From the NCBI GenBank assembly GCA_903906315.1, contig CAIVJW010000159.1, positions 1-54,177 on the forward strand: a stretch of 54,177 bases of DNA. Direction: 5' to 3'. The translations under genes were made by a program, and so were the position numbers. Shown here in pieces: positions 26,505 to 34,937 of this stretch; position 1 is the stretch's first letter, and every line of letters begins with the position of its first letter. Below the pieces are notes generated by a model. It did not search any database. It saw only the letters and a program-made list of their open reading frames with translations, and was not told where the DNA came from. This DNA comes from an uncultured delta proteobacterium (lineage in GTDB: Bacteria > Myxococcota_A > Polyangia > Polyangiales > Polyangiaceae).

Positions 26505-28891
26505 CCTCGCTCCTCCACGCCGAGCACCTCGAAGAGGGTGGCGTACTCGAATGCATCCGCCAGGCGGCGGAGCTCCCGCGCGACCGCCGGGGCGGCCCCG
26601 TCGAGCGCATCCATCTCGCGTGAGATCTGCTCGGTGTACCCACCCTCGAGCGCAGCCACGAGCGCCTCGCGACGCTCCACGGGCAGCGCGGCGACGGCCG
26701 CACGATCGAGCAGCGTGGCGCCCGACGAGACCTGCTCGTGGCCGCCGCCGACGACCTCGAACCGGGCCGGCGTGAGGCGCGCGATCTCGCGGAACACGCT
26801 CGCCTCGCGCACCGGCTTGCCGACGAACCCGTCGACCCCGGCCGCCAGCGCCTGCTCCCGGTCCTGCTGGAGGGTGCTCGCCGACACGATGACGAACGGC
26901 ACCGCGGCGCCGCCGGGGAGCTCCCGACTGCGCGCCATCACGTCGACCCCGCTGCCGTCCGGCAACCCCAGGTCGCAAAGCACGAGGTCACAGGCCTCCC
27001 TGGCGAAGGCCGCGACGCCGTCGGCCGCCGTGGACTCCGAGCGCACCTCGAGCCCCACCGCGTCCAGCATGCGCGTCAGCATCAGCCGGCTGTCGACGTC
27101 GTCCTCGACGACGAGGACCCTCACGCGCGGGGAATCGGACGAAAGGCCGACGACCAACGGCTCGCCCGCGCCGACCGCCTGGTCGTCGGTGAAGTCCGCC
27201 TCGAAGTCGAAGCGAAAGCTGCTGCCGACCCCGACCGTGGACGCGACGGCGACGTCGCCTCCCATGAGGCGCGCGAACCGCCGGCTCACGGCGAGCCCGA
27301 GGCCCGTGCCCGTGCGCGCGGCGTCGGGGGCCACCTGGACGAAGGGCTCGAAGATGTTCCCGATCTGGTCGTGCGGGATGCCGATCCCGGTGTCCTCGAC
27401 GCAGATCGACAGCCGGCAGCGCCCCAGCGCGACCAGCACGACCGTCGCGGTCAACGTGACGGCGCCCCCCTGCGCGAACTTCATCGCATTGCCGAGCAGG
27501 TTGATGAGCACCTGGCGGACCTTGCCGGCGTCGAACTGGATCCGACGAGGCAGGTCGGGCGACCGCTCGACGCGGAAGGCCACGCTGCGCTCGGCCGCGC
27601 GCAGCCGGAACATCCGTTCCATGTCGGTGAGCACGTCACCGAAGTCGGCGACGGTGAGGTCGAGCGCGTCGGTGCCCGACTCGATCCGCGACATGTCGAG
27701 CACGTTGTTGATGATCGTGAGGAGGTGCTCGCCGCTGCGGTCGATCGTCTCGAGGTACTCCCGCTGCCGCGCCGAGAGCCCTGCCTCGCGCAGGAGCAGC
27801 TGCGTGTAGCCGAGCACCGCGTTCATCGGCGTCCGGATCTCGTGGCTCATCGCCGCGAGGAACTGGCTCTTGGCGCGGCTCTCGGCCTCGACGTGCGCGA
27901 GGCGCTCCTTCTCGGCGGTCGCGTCGGCGCGCCGGAGCGTGCCGAGGACCATGTCGGGCAGGAGCGCGAGCTGCTCGGGGAGGTCGTCGCGCAGGACGCC
28001 TTCCCGGCGCCAGGCGAACGCGACGAGTCCCGTCACGAGGCCCTCCTCCATCATCGGCAGCAGCAGAGCGGCGCGGACGCCCTGCTCGACCAGTCGATCC
28101 CGGTCGGCCGAGAGCGCATCGGGCACCGCCTCGATCCGAGCCAGCGCGACGCCCTCGCCGTTCGCGATGCCGGGGAGGGACCCGAGGTTCATCAGGTGGG
28201 TGAGCTGTCCCGGGCGACGCCCCTCGACGGCCGCGTGCCACTCCATCGCGCCGGCATTCGCGCTCGGCGCCAACGGCTCGGCCTGGCGGAGCCTCGCGCA
28301 GGCGTGGCTCGCGCCGACGAACTGCGCGACCTTGCCCAGCGTGGCCGACACGCCGGCTCGCCCCTCCACCGCGCTGCGCTGCGTGAGATCCTTCGACACC
28401 GCGCCGAGCAGCTTGCGGAAGCTGTTGCGACGGGCGAGCTGATCGGCCTTCGCCTCGAGGGCGTGCGTGCGCTCGTGCACGGAGGCCTGCAGCTCGGCGC
28501 GCATGCGCGCGAGCTCGAGGAACACCTTGACCTTGCCGCGCAGGATCACCGGGTCGACCGGCTTGACGAGGTAATCGACGGCGCCCGTCTCGTAGCCGCG
28601 GAAGCGGTGGGCCTCGTCGCCGTAGGCGGCGCTCACGAAGATGATCGGGAGCCCCGACGTCGACGGGTTGCCGAGCAGCAGCTCCGCGAGCTCGTAGCCG
28701 TCCATGCCGGGCATCTGGACGTCGACGAGCGCGAGCGCGAACTCGTGCTGCAGCGACAAGGCCAGGGCCTCGTCGCCGCTCATGGCCTTGATGATCTTCG
28801 CCGGCACGTCCTTGAGCGTCTGCTCGAGGGCGAACAGGTTGTGCTTCCTGTCGTCGACGATGAGGATCAGGATTTCGGCGGTCGGGGGCAT
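26501..28891 (-). CDS. REC-GAF-HK-REC hybrid histidine kinase (796 aa)
   Basis: Soluble; no membrane segment. Domain order: receiver (ILIVDDRKHNLFALEQ, phospho-Asp in LVDVQMPGMDG, YLVKPVD), coiled coil, a GAF-like domain (about 170-330), coiled linker, phosphoacceptor domain MSHEIRTPMNAVLGYTQLL, ATPase domain (TGTGLGLAVSRRFA), second receiver (VLVVEDDVDSR, DLGLPDGSG, FVGKPV) and a C-terminal helical tail of about 65 residues with a regulator-like character. The receiver at the N-terminus means the kinase is itself controlled by an upstream phosphodonor. Start at 28891 chosen because MPPTAEILILIVDD begins the domain; the frame stays open 96 codons further but codes Arg-rich sequence overlapping the divergent cyclase. 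Confidence 0.9.
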   Translation of the reverse strand: MPPTAEILILIVDDRKHNLFALEQTLKDVPAKIIKAMSGDEALALSLQHEFALALVDVQMPGMDGYELAELLLGNPSTSGLPIIFVSAAYGDEAHRFRGYETGAVDYLVKPVDPVILRGKVKVFLELARMRAELQASVHERTHALEAKADQLARRNSFRKLLGAVSKDLTQRSAVEGRAGVSATLGKVAQFVGASHACARLRQAEPLAPSANAGAMEWHAAVEGRRPGQLTHLMNLGSLPGIANGEGVALARIEAVPDALSADRDRLVEQGVRAALLLPMMEEGLVTGLVAFAWRREGVLRDDLPEQLALLPDMVLGTLRRADATAEKERLAHVEAESRAKSQFLAAMSHEIRTPMNAVLGYTQLLLREAGLSARQREYLETIDRSGEHLLTIINNVLDMSRIESGTDALDLTVADFGDVLTDMERMFRLRAAERSVAFRVERSPDLPRRIQFDAGKVRQVLINLLGNAMKFAQGGAVTLTATVVLVALGRCRLSICVEDTGIGIPHDQIGNIFEPFVQVAPDAARTGTGLGLAVSRRFARLMGGDVAVASTVGVGSSFRFDFEADFTDDQAVGAGEPLVVGLSSDSPRVRVLVVEDDVDSRLMLTRMLDAVGLEVRSESTAADGVAAFAREACDLVLCDLGLPDGSGVDVMARSRELPGGAAVPFVIVSASTLQQDREQALAAGVDGFVGKPVREASVFREIARLTPARFEVVGGGHEQVSSGATLLDRAAVAALPVERREALVAALEGGYTEQISREMDALDGAAPAVARELRRLADAFEYATLFEVLGVEERG

Positions 28892-29126
28892 TCGGCCTCG
28901 CGAGTCGATGCGGGAAACAAGCCTGCGGCGGGCGGCGCCCGTGCAACGGTCATGCCCGCTCGGTGGGCTACGGATCGGGGACTTCCTGAGGATCGGCCAC
29001 CCGAGCCTGGGAGGCCGCTCGCGGGCACACGCACCCGCGCGGGGTGAGCGCACCCGCATACGACGCAACGCGCACGGTAGTACGGGACGCGACGGCTCGC
29101 GCGACTTATACCTGTGCGGCCTCGCA

Positions 29127-30206
29127 ATGGATGATCGAACGACGGCCACGGGCGCCCCCCGCGCCCACACGCTGCTCATCGTGGACGACGTCCCCGCGAA
29201 CGTCGCCTTGCTCGTGCATTCGCTCGGCGACCGCTACACGCTGCGCGTCGCCACCTCGGGCGAGCGAGCGCTGCACCTCTGCGCGAACGGGCCACCCCCC
29301 GACCTCGTCCTGCTCGACATCATGATGCCGGGCATCGACGGCCTGGAGGTCTGTCGTCGCCTCAAGGCGAGCCCGCGCACGGCAGGCGTGCCGGTGATCC
29401 TCGTGACGGCGCGCACGCAGCCGAACGACGAGGCCGCGGGCTTCGACGCGGGCGCGGTCGACTACGTGACGAAGCCGATCAGCCCCGTGGTCGTGCGCAA
29501 GCGCGTCGAGCTGCACCTCGAGCTGCGCGACGCGCGGCGCCGCTTGGAGCAGCTGAGCGGCCACTACTCGGCGTACCTGGCGCCCGAGCTCACGGAGAGC
29601 ATCCGGCGAGGCGAGATCGGCCGTGCGATCGGCAGCCAGCGCAAGACGCTGAGCGTGCTCATGTCCGACATCCAGGGCTTCACGCGACGCACCGAGCAGC
29701 TCGGCCCCGAGGAGATGACGGCGCTGCTGAACGCCTACTTCGAGGACATGACGCGCATCGTGCGCAAGCACGGCGGCACGCTCGACAAGTTCATCGGCGA
29801 CGCGATCCTGGTCTTCTTCGGCGATCCCACGACGCGCGGGGAGGCGGAGGACGCGCGCGCGTGCGTCGAGCTCGCGCTCGAGATGCAGGCGCGGCTGCCC
29901 GAGCTCAACGAGCGCTGGAAGCGGCTCGGCGCGGCCGAGGACCTGGCGGTGCGCATCGGCGTCTCGACCGGCGCGTGCACCGTGGGCAACTTCGGCAGCC
30001 CCGACCAGCTCTCGTACACGGTGCTCGGGACGCCCGTGAACCTGGCGGCGCGCCTCGAGGGACACTGCCCTCCCGGACGCGTGCTCGTCGCGGCCTCGAC
30101 GGTCGAGCTCGTACATAGCCGGTTCACCTGGGAGGCGACGGAGCCTCTCTCCGTCAAGGGGCTGAGCCAGCCCGTGCACGCCTGGCTGCCGGTCGCGACG
30201 GACTGA
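29127..30206 (+). CDS. REC-class III adenylate/guanylate cyclase (359 aa)
   Basis: Receiver at residues 14-130 (LLIVDDVPANV, phospho-Asp in LLDIMMPGIDG, YVTKPIS), a helical linker, then a class III cyclase domain: MSDIQGF (first metal Asp), KFIGDAILVFFG (second metal Asp, purine-contacting Lys), TVGNFGS and YTVLGTPVNLAARLE (Asn and Arg of the transition state). All catalytic residues are present; Lys together with Thr in LGT favours ATP as substrate. It would make cAMP in response to phosphorylation by one of the adjacent kinases. It is divergent from the REC-GAF kinase; 235 bases lie between the two starts. Two cyclic-nucleotide-binding proteins are encoded 1.6 kb away. Confidence 0.92.
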   Translation: MDDRTTATGAPRAHTLLIVDDVPANVALLVHSLGDRYTLRVATSGERALHLCANGPPPDLVLLDIMMPGIDGLEVCRRLKASPRTAGVPVILVTARTQPNDEAAGFDAGAVDYVTKPISPVVVRKRVELHLELRDARRRLEQLSGHYSAYLAPELTESIRRGEIGRAIGSQRKTLSVLMSDIQGFTRRTEQLGPEEMTALLNAYFEDMTRIVRKHGGTLDKFIGDAILVFFGDPTTRGEAEDARACVELALEMQARLPELNERWKRLGAAEDLAVRIGVSTGACTVGNFGSPDQLSYTVLGTPVNLAARLEGHCPPGRVLVAASTVELVHSRFTWEATEPLSVKGLSQPVHAWLPVATD

Positions 30207-30215
30207 CCGCGCCGT

Positions 30216-30827
30216 TCAACCGCCGCGCGCGCGCCCGGGCGCCGCCGCGGCTCGGTCGAGGCGCACCACGAGGTCGAGGATCCCGTCGGGCGCGAGCACG
30301 CGGGCGGAGACCCCGGCGGCGACCGCGAGCTCCGGCATCCGCGGGAAGCTGGCCGTCCGCGGGTCCTGCGCGACGGTCAAGCCGCCGTGCGCGCGCACGC
30401 TCCCGAGCCCGGCCACGCCGTCCTCGTTCGCGCCGGAGAGGAGGATCGCGCACAGGCCGCGGCCGTACGCCCGCGCGGCGGACTCGAACAGCACGTCGAT
30501 CGCGGGCCGACAGTAGTGGACCTTCGCGTCGATCGAGAGGGCGATCGTGCGCGCGCGCTCGACGAGCAGGTGGTAGTCCGCGGGCGCGACGTGCACGCGC
30601 CCGGCCGCGATCGGGGTCTTGTCGCGGGCTTCGGTCACCGGGACGCGCGACCTCGTGCCGAGGTGATCCGCGAGCTGCCCGCGGTCGCCTGCGTGGAGGT
30701 GCACGCAGATCAGGACGGGGAGCGAGAAGCTGGCCGGCAGCTCCGCGAGCAGCCCCACGACGATCTCGACCGCGCCGGCGGAGCCGCCGATCGCGATCGC
30801 CTCGCACGGCGCGTAGTCCGGCGTCAC
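30216..30827 (-). CDS. cheB: CheB-type methylesterase domain without receiver (203 aa)
   Basis: Consists of the catalytic domain only: AIGGSAGA with the nucleophile Ser, VHLHAG with the catalytic His and LSGANEDGVAGL with the catalytic Asp, followed by the usual EDPRTASFPRMPE-type strand (here QDPRTASFPRMPE). Classical CheB has an N-terminal receiver that holds the esterase in check; it is absent, so activity is not controlled by CheA-type phosphorylation. A GTG start at 30827 overlaps the cheR stop as GTGA. It removes the methyl groups that CheR adds, so the pair is a self-contained methylation/demethylation module. Confidence 0.9.
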   Translation of the reverse strand: MTPDYAPCEAIAIGGSAGAVEIVVGLLAELPASFSLPVLICVHLHAGDRGQLADHLGTRSRVPVTEARDKTPIAAGRVHVAPADYHLLVERARTIALSIDAKVHYCRPAIDVLFESAARAYGRGLCAILLSGANEDGVAGLGSVRAHGGLTVAQDPRTASFPRMPELAVAAGVSARVLAPDGILDLVVRLDRAAAAPGRARGG

Positions 30828-31684
30828 GGTCGCGCCACCCGCTTGAAGATGCCTGCGCGATCGTCGACCACCGCGAGCCCGAGCGCGGCGGGCTCGCAGC
30901 CGAGGTCCTCCTTCACTCCGAGGCACAGGAAGCCTCCGCGCACGAGGCTGTCGGCGAAGATCGCGACGGCGCGCGCGTGGAGCGCGCGGTCGAAGTACAC
31001 GAGCAGATCGCGGCAGACGACGAGGTGCATCTCGCCGAGCGCGCCGTCGGCCGTCAGGTCGTGCTGCATGAACGAGATGGGGGTGCGGATCTCGGGCGCG
31101 ACGATCGCGGCGCCGTAGCTGACGCGGTAGTAGTCCGAGAACGGGTGCGCGCCGCCCGCCTCGAGGTAGGCCTGCGTGAAGGCCCGGAGGCGATCGGTCG
31201 GGTAGATCCCCTCGCGCGCCTTCGCCAGCGCGACCTCGCTCGCGTCGGTCGCGTAGATCGTCGATCGCGCGCCAAGGCCCGCCTCCGCGAGCACGATGGA
31301 CGTCGCGTACGCCTCCTCGCCGGCCCCGCAGCCGGCAACCCACGCCTTCACGCGCGGCCAGGTCTTGAGGGCCGGAATCACGCGCTCGCGCAGCGCCGAG
31401 TGGAACGCGGGGTCGCGGAACATCTCGCTCGGGCGGGCGCCGAGCGCCTCGATCGCGGCCGACGCGAAGACCTCGTCGCGGAGCACGCGGGGGATGAGGT
31501 CGGCGATCGAGGCCGCGCCCGCGGACTCGACGAGCTCGATCACGCGCCGCTCGAGCGAGGCCTGCGCGAACGAGCGAAAATCGCGTCCGTAGCGGCGACA
31601 GATGGCCTCCAGCAGGAGCGAGATCTCGATCGACGCGAGCGCTTCGCGCCCCGATCCCTGCCGCTCGTCGCGCGTGGCGGCCAC
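30824..31684 (-). CDS. cheR: CheR-type methyltransferase, second copy (286 aa)
   Basis: Same fold as the copy at 20097: LLLEAICRRYGRDFRSFAQASLERR, SAM loop VAGCGAGEEAYA, ATDAS, VVCRDLLVYFD and GGFLCLGVKE. It differs clearly in sequence (roughly half of the residues by eye), so it is an old paralogue and not a recent duplication. Start GTG at 31684; there is no strong ribosome-binding site. Immediately coupled to cheB. With no receptor, CheA or CheW in the window, the substrate is unknown; CheB/CheR pairs next to hybrid kinases occur in other Myxococcota and may act on atypical receptors. Confidence 0.9.
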   Translation of the reverse strand: MAATRDERQGSGREALASIEISLLLEAICRRYGRDFRSFAQASLERRVIELVESAGAASIADLIPRVLRDEVFASAAIEALGARPSEMFRDPAFHSALRERVIPALKTWPRVKAWVAGCGAGEEAYATSIVLAEAGLGARSTIYATDASEVALAKAREGIYPTDRLRAFTQAYLEAGGAHPFSDYYRVSYGAAIVAPEIRTPISFMQHDLTADGALGEMHLVVCRDLLVYFDRALHARAVAIFADSLVRGGFLCLGVKEDLGCEPAALGLAVVDDRAGIFKRVARP

Positions 31685-31779
31685 GGAGGCAGCCTACCAC
31701 CAGGGCGCGAGCCCTCGGGTGCGTGACGCGCGCACGCCGCGCGCTCGGGCCCGGCGCGGGGTCGGTCGCGGGGCCGCGA

Positions 31780-32394
31780 TCAGCGCCCGCGACGGCGCAT
31801 CGCGAGCTCGGCGCCCGTCATCTGGCCGTCCGGGATGACGATCACGGCGTTCTCCATGTCCTCGAGCGAGATGTCCCAGTCCTCGGTCGCCGCCTGCACG
31901 CACGCGAGCGCGAGCGCGCCCTCGTCGGCGGATTCCGCCGGCGACGCGCGGCGGCTCGACAGGAGCCCCAGGCGATCGAGGGCGGTGCGGAGCTGCCGGA
32001 TGCCGGCGACCGCGATCTGGTGCTGGAAGCGGAGCGCGAACGGGCTCTGCGCGCCGAGCAGGCGCTCGAAGACCTCCCGCGAAAGCTCGAGCGCGACCGT
32101 GGGCGTGCGCGCGCGGACCGACGCCGATCGGGGCGCGCGGTCCACGAGCGCCATCTGCCCCACCATCGCGCCCGGGCCGAGCGTCGCGAGCACGCGGTCG
32201 CCGGCACCGAGCGCCTTGAAGACGTCGATCTCGCCGCGCACGATGACGAAGCACGACTGGCCCGTCGTGCCCTCGCGGCAGAGCAGGCCGCCCGCGGGGA
32301 TCGACACCTCCTGCGCCACGCTCGCGAGGAGATCGAGCTCGGCATCGGGGTAGCCGCCGAGCGACGGGAGCGCCCGGAGCGCGCCGCCGTTCAA
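31780..32394 (-). CDS. Cyclic nucleotide-binding domain protein (204 aa)
   Basis: CRP-like sensor domain with LLCREGTTGQSCFVIVRGEIDVF, GPGAMVGQMALVDRAPRSASVRA (phosphate-binding cassette; Arg-Ser at the ligand phosphate) and a C-helix. No helix-turn-helix domain follows, so it is not a classical CRP regulator; the C-terminal 60 residues are helical with an acidic stretch (TEDWDISLEDMENAV). Start taken as TTG at 32394, overlapping the TGA of the upstream cyclic-nucleotide-binding gene as TTGA. The two proteins probably work together, perhaps as a heterodimeric sensor of the cAMP made by the nearby REC-cyclase. Confidence 0.85.
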   Translation of the reverse strand: MNGGALRALPSLGGYPDAELDLLASVAQEVSIPAGGLLCREGTTGQSCFVIVRGEIDVFKALGAGDRVLATLGPGAMVGQMALVDRAPRSASVRARTPTVALELSREVFERLLGAQSPFALRFQHQIAVAGIRQLRTALDRLGLLSSRRASPAESADEGALALACVQAATEDWDISLEDMENAVIVIPDGQMTGAELAMRRRGR

Positions 32395-32984
32395 CCGAGC
32401 CCCCGGAGCTTGTCGACGAGCCGGCGGAACGCGCCGCCCGCGCGCTGGGCCTCGGGCCCGGAGGACGGCGGCGCGGTCGGCGGAGCGCCGCGCACGCCGC
32501 CGTGGACCGACGGCACGGCGGAGCCGCCCCCGAGCTCGGCTTCGATCGTCCCGTTCACGTCGCGCAGGCGCTTCGTCACGTCGCGGATCACGGCGCCGAC
32601 GACCGCGCTCGCGACCGCGGGCGCGACGGTGCGCAGCGCCTCCAGCGCGTCCCGGCGCAGCTCGTAGACGACCGTGCGGCCCTTCGCGACGACCGTCGCC
32701 GTGCGCGCGTACGGGTCGACGCAGGCCATCTCGCCGACGACCTCGCCCTCCGAGACGACCGCGACCGGCGCCTCGCCGCCGTCGAGCCGGCGGACCTGCA
32801 CGCCGAGCACGCCGGTCGCGACGATGACCATCGTGTCGCCCGGGTCGCCCTGCCGGAAGAGCACCTCCGCGTCGGCGAGCGTGCGCGGCCGGAGCGCGCG
32901 CACGAGCAAGGCCGCGTCCGCGTCGCCAAGCCCGGCGAACATCGGCACTCGACGGACGGCTTCGATGGCCGAGGTAGGCTGCAC
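32391..32984 (-). CDS. Cyclic nucleotide-binding domain protein (197 aa)
   Basis: A single cNMP-binding domain (VLFRQGDPGDTMVIVATGVLGV, VVSEGEVVGEMACVDPYARTATVVA) in residues 10-130. The phosphate-binding cassette has GEMACVDPYARTATV, with Arg-Thr in place of Arg-Ser/Ala-Ala and so still plausible for binding. A Pro/Gly-rich linker follows, then a short C-terminal basic helix FRRLVDKLRGLG. No DNA-binding domain. GTG start at 32984; a ribosome-binding site is not obvious. The next gene begins within its stop codon. Divergent from the VTT-domain gene across 84 bases. Confidence 0.85.
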   Translation of the reverse strand: MQPTSAIEAVRRVPMFAGLGDADAALLVRALRPRTLADAEVLFRQGDPGDTMVIVATGVLGVQVRRLDGGEAPVAVVSEGEVVGEMACVDPYARTATVVAKGRTVVYELRRDALEALRTVAPAVASAVVGAVIRDVTKRLRDVNGTIEAELGGGSAVPSVHGGVRGAPPTAPPSSGPEAQRAGGAFRRLVDKLRGLG

Positions 32985-33068
32985 GGCCGGAGCATCGCAC
33001 GCTGCTCCGAGGCTGTCAGTGTGACGTTCCGGCGCGCGTGTCCCAGCCGTGCTAGCTAGCCAACAATC

Positions 33069-33773
33069 GTGAGCGATGTGCAGCGCACCCTACGTATCGC
33101 CCGGATCGCGGCCGTGGTCGCCGTGGTCGTCGGGCTCGCGCTCGCGCAGCGCTTCGGCGTCTTCCACGAGCTGGCCGAGCCGGCCCGCCTCGCCGACAAG
33201 CTCGTACGGCTCGGGCCGTGGGGGTGGGCCGCGTTCGTCGTCGCGTATGCCGCGCTCCAGCCCTTCGGCGTGCCGGGCACCGTGTTCGTGTTCGCGGCGC
33301 CCCTCATCTGGCCCTGGCCGACGGCGTTCGCGCTCTCGATGACCGGGACGATGGCCGCGAGCGTGGTCGGCTTCTCGTTCGCCCGCTTCGTCGCGCGCGA
33401 CTGGCTGTCGAGCAAGGTCCCCGCCCGCTTCCGCCGCTTCGACGACGCGCTCGCGCGCCGGGCGTTCGCCACCGTGTTCTGGCTGCGGCTCGTCTTCTGG
33501 ATGCCGCCCTTGCTCCACGCCTTCTTCGGCGTGTCGAGGGTGCCGTTCGCGACGCACTTCTGGGCGTCGCTCGCGGGCTACGCGCCGACGCTCTTGCTCG
33601 TGAGCTACTTCGGGGCGCGCCTCGCCTCCGCGCTGCGCGGCGCGGCGCCGTCCACGTGGGCGGCCATCGCCGCGGCGATGATCGCGGTCGTCGTGACCGC
33701 GTGGACCATCCGCCGATCGCTGGCGAGGCGCGCCCCGCCCGGTGACGTCAGCGCCGAGCCCGGCGACGCCTGA
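33069..33773 (+). CDS. VTT (DedA/TVP38/TMEM64) family membrane protein (234 aa)
   Basis: Four to six hydrophobic segments with the VTT-domain layout: a re-entrant loop before FGVPGTVFVFAAPLIWPWPTAF, a central GFSFARFVARDWL, and RLVFWMPPLLHAFFGVSRVPFATHFWASLAGYAP-like order of Phe/Pro/Gly (given in parts here). Family members act in membrane lipid transport or scrambling; the exact substrate cannot be told from sequence. GTG start at 33069. Followed on the same strand by yccF, 151 bases later. Confidence 0.85.
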   Translation: MSDVQRTLRIARIAAVVAVVVGLALAQRFGVFHELAEPARLADKLVRLGPWGWAAFVVAYAALQPFGVPGTVFVFAAPLIWPWPTAFALSMTGTMAASVVGFSFARFVARDWLSSKVPARFRRFDDALARRAFATVFWLRLVFWMPPLLHAFFGVSRVPFATHFWASLAGYAPTLLLVSYFGARLASALRGAAPSTWAAIAAAMIAVVVTAWTIRRSLARRAPPGDVSAEPGDA

Positions 33774-33924
33774 AGCGCGCCTCGAGCAGGGCGAGCGCGC
33801 CCGGCCTGTCCGGGCACCGCTCGACTCCAGATGCGCGGCGGCCCCGGCCGCGCGGATGCGCTACCCTCCCCGCCGCGCCCGACACGGCGGAGCGCCCCCT
33901 CCCCCACCGCACCACGAGGCCCGC

Positions 33925-34293
33925 ATGAGCTTCCTCGGCAACGTCGTCTGGTTCGTCTTCGGCGGCTTCTTCGTGTGCCTCGGCTACGTGATCGGCGGCC
34001 TGGCCATGTGCCTCACGGTGGTCGGCATCCCGTTCGGGCTGCAGAACATCAAGCTCGGCTTCGCCTCGCTCGCGCCATTCGGCAAGCGGGTCGTCGAGGG
34101 GCCGAACGCGAACAGCCCGCTTCGCCTGATCTTCAACCTGATCTGGATGGTGCTCTTCGGCTGGGGGATCGCCCTCGCGCACCTGAGCTCCGCGATCTTC
34201 CTGGCCCTCACGATCGTGGGCATCCCGTTCGCGCTCCAGCACCTCAAGATGGTGCCGCTCGCGCTCTTGCCCTTCGGCCGCGAGCTCAGGTAG
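33925..34293 (+). CDS. yccF: YccF domain-containing inner membrane protein (122 aa)
   Basis: Two repeats of the YccF motif: LTVVGIPFGLQNIKLGFASL in the first half and LTIVGIPFALQHLKMVPLAL in the second, each after a hydrophobic hairpin. Length and duplication match the family of small inner membrane proteins of unknown function. The ATG at 33925 was preferred over earlier in-frame starts because MSFLGNVVWF is the usual N-terminus; CACGAGG lies 5 bases upstream. Confidence 0.92.
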   Translation: MSFLGNVVWFVFGGFFVCLGYVIGGLAMCLTVVGIPFGLQNIKLGFASLAPFGKRVVEGPNANSPLRLIFNLIWMVLFGWGIALAHLSSAIFLALTIVGIPFALQHLKMVPLALLPFGRELR

Positions 34294-34410
34294 GTCGCAC
34301 GTCCGGGCCGCGCGCGGCGCCGGCGCACCCCGCGCGTCGACCTCGACCGGCGTGCGCGCGCTCGCGCGACGCCCGGATTCGTCGTACCTTCCGGCCGAGG
34401 AGAAGACCTG

Positions 34411-34902
34411 ATGAAGCGACTGACCGTGAGCGGCCGCGCGTGCGGCGAGACCTTGGCGATCCTCATCGCGATGGCGTGGGCCGACGGCAAGCTCGAGCCG
34501 GCCGAGAAGGACGGGATCCTGGGCGCGTCGAAGGTGTTCAACCTGACCCGCGAGACGCGCGAGAAGATCGAGAGCCTCGTCGAGGCCAAGGTCTCGATCG
34601 CGGAGCTCGACCTCGGCGAGCTGTCTGCGCGGGAGAAGGCGTTCGCGTTCGTCGCCGCGTCGTGGATGGCCGGCGTCGACGAGGAGGTCCACCCGAAGGA
34701 GGCCGAGGCCCTCCAGGAGCTCGCGCGCAGGCTCGGCCTCACGCAGGCGCAGGTCGACGAGCTGTCGGGCCTGTCGGAGAAGCTCGAGCCCCTGCCCGAG
34801 GGCACGCAAAACTGGTCCGAGCACATCACGGCCCTCTTCAAGGCCATCCCGGCGCGCCTCGAGGAGGAGCCGGAGACCGACTTCGAGGTCGTGTTCGAGT
34901 AG
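34411..34902 (+). CDS. TerB-like (tellurite resistance/DjlA N-terminal type) protein (163 aa)
   Basis: All-helical protein with the TerB signature AMAWADGKLEPAEKDGIL in the first helix pair and AASWMAGVDEEVHPKEAEAL in the second. The acidic residues at both places can form the family's metal site. No export signal. GAGGAGA lies 9 bases before the ATG. It precedes the DUF2911 gene by 35 bases, so both are likely co-transcribed. TerB domains link membrane and stress-signalling complexes, but the single-domain form gives no specific function. Confidence 0.85.
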   Translation: MKRLTVSGRACGETLAILIAMAWADGKLEPAEKDGILGASKVFNLTRETREKIESLVEAKVSIAELDLGELSAREKAFAFVAASWMAGVDEEVHPKEAEALQELARRLGLTQAQVDELSGLSEKLEPLPEGTQNWSEHITALFKAIPARLEEEPETDFEVVFE

Positions 34903-34937
34903 TGGTCCCGCACGATCCCCGAGGAGAATACGCACCG

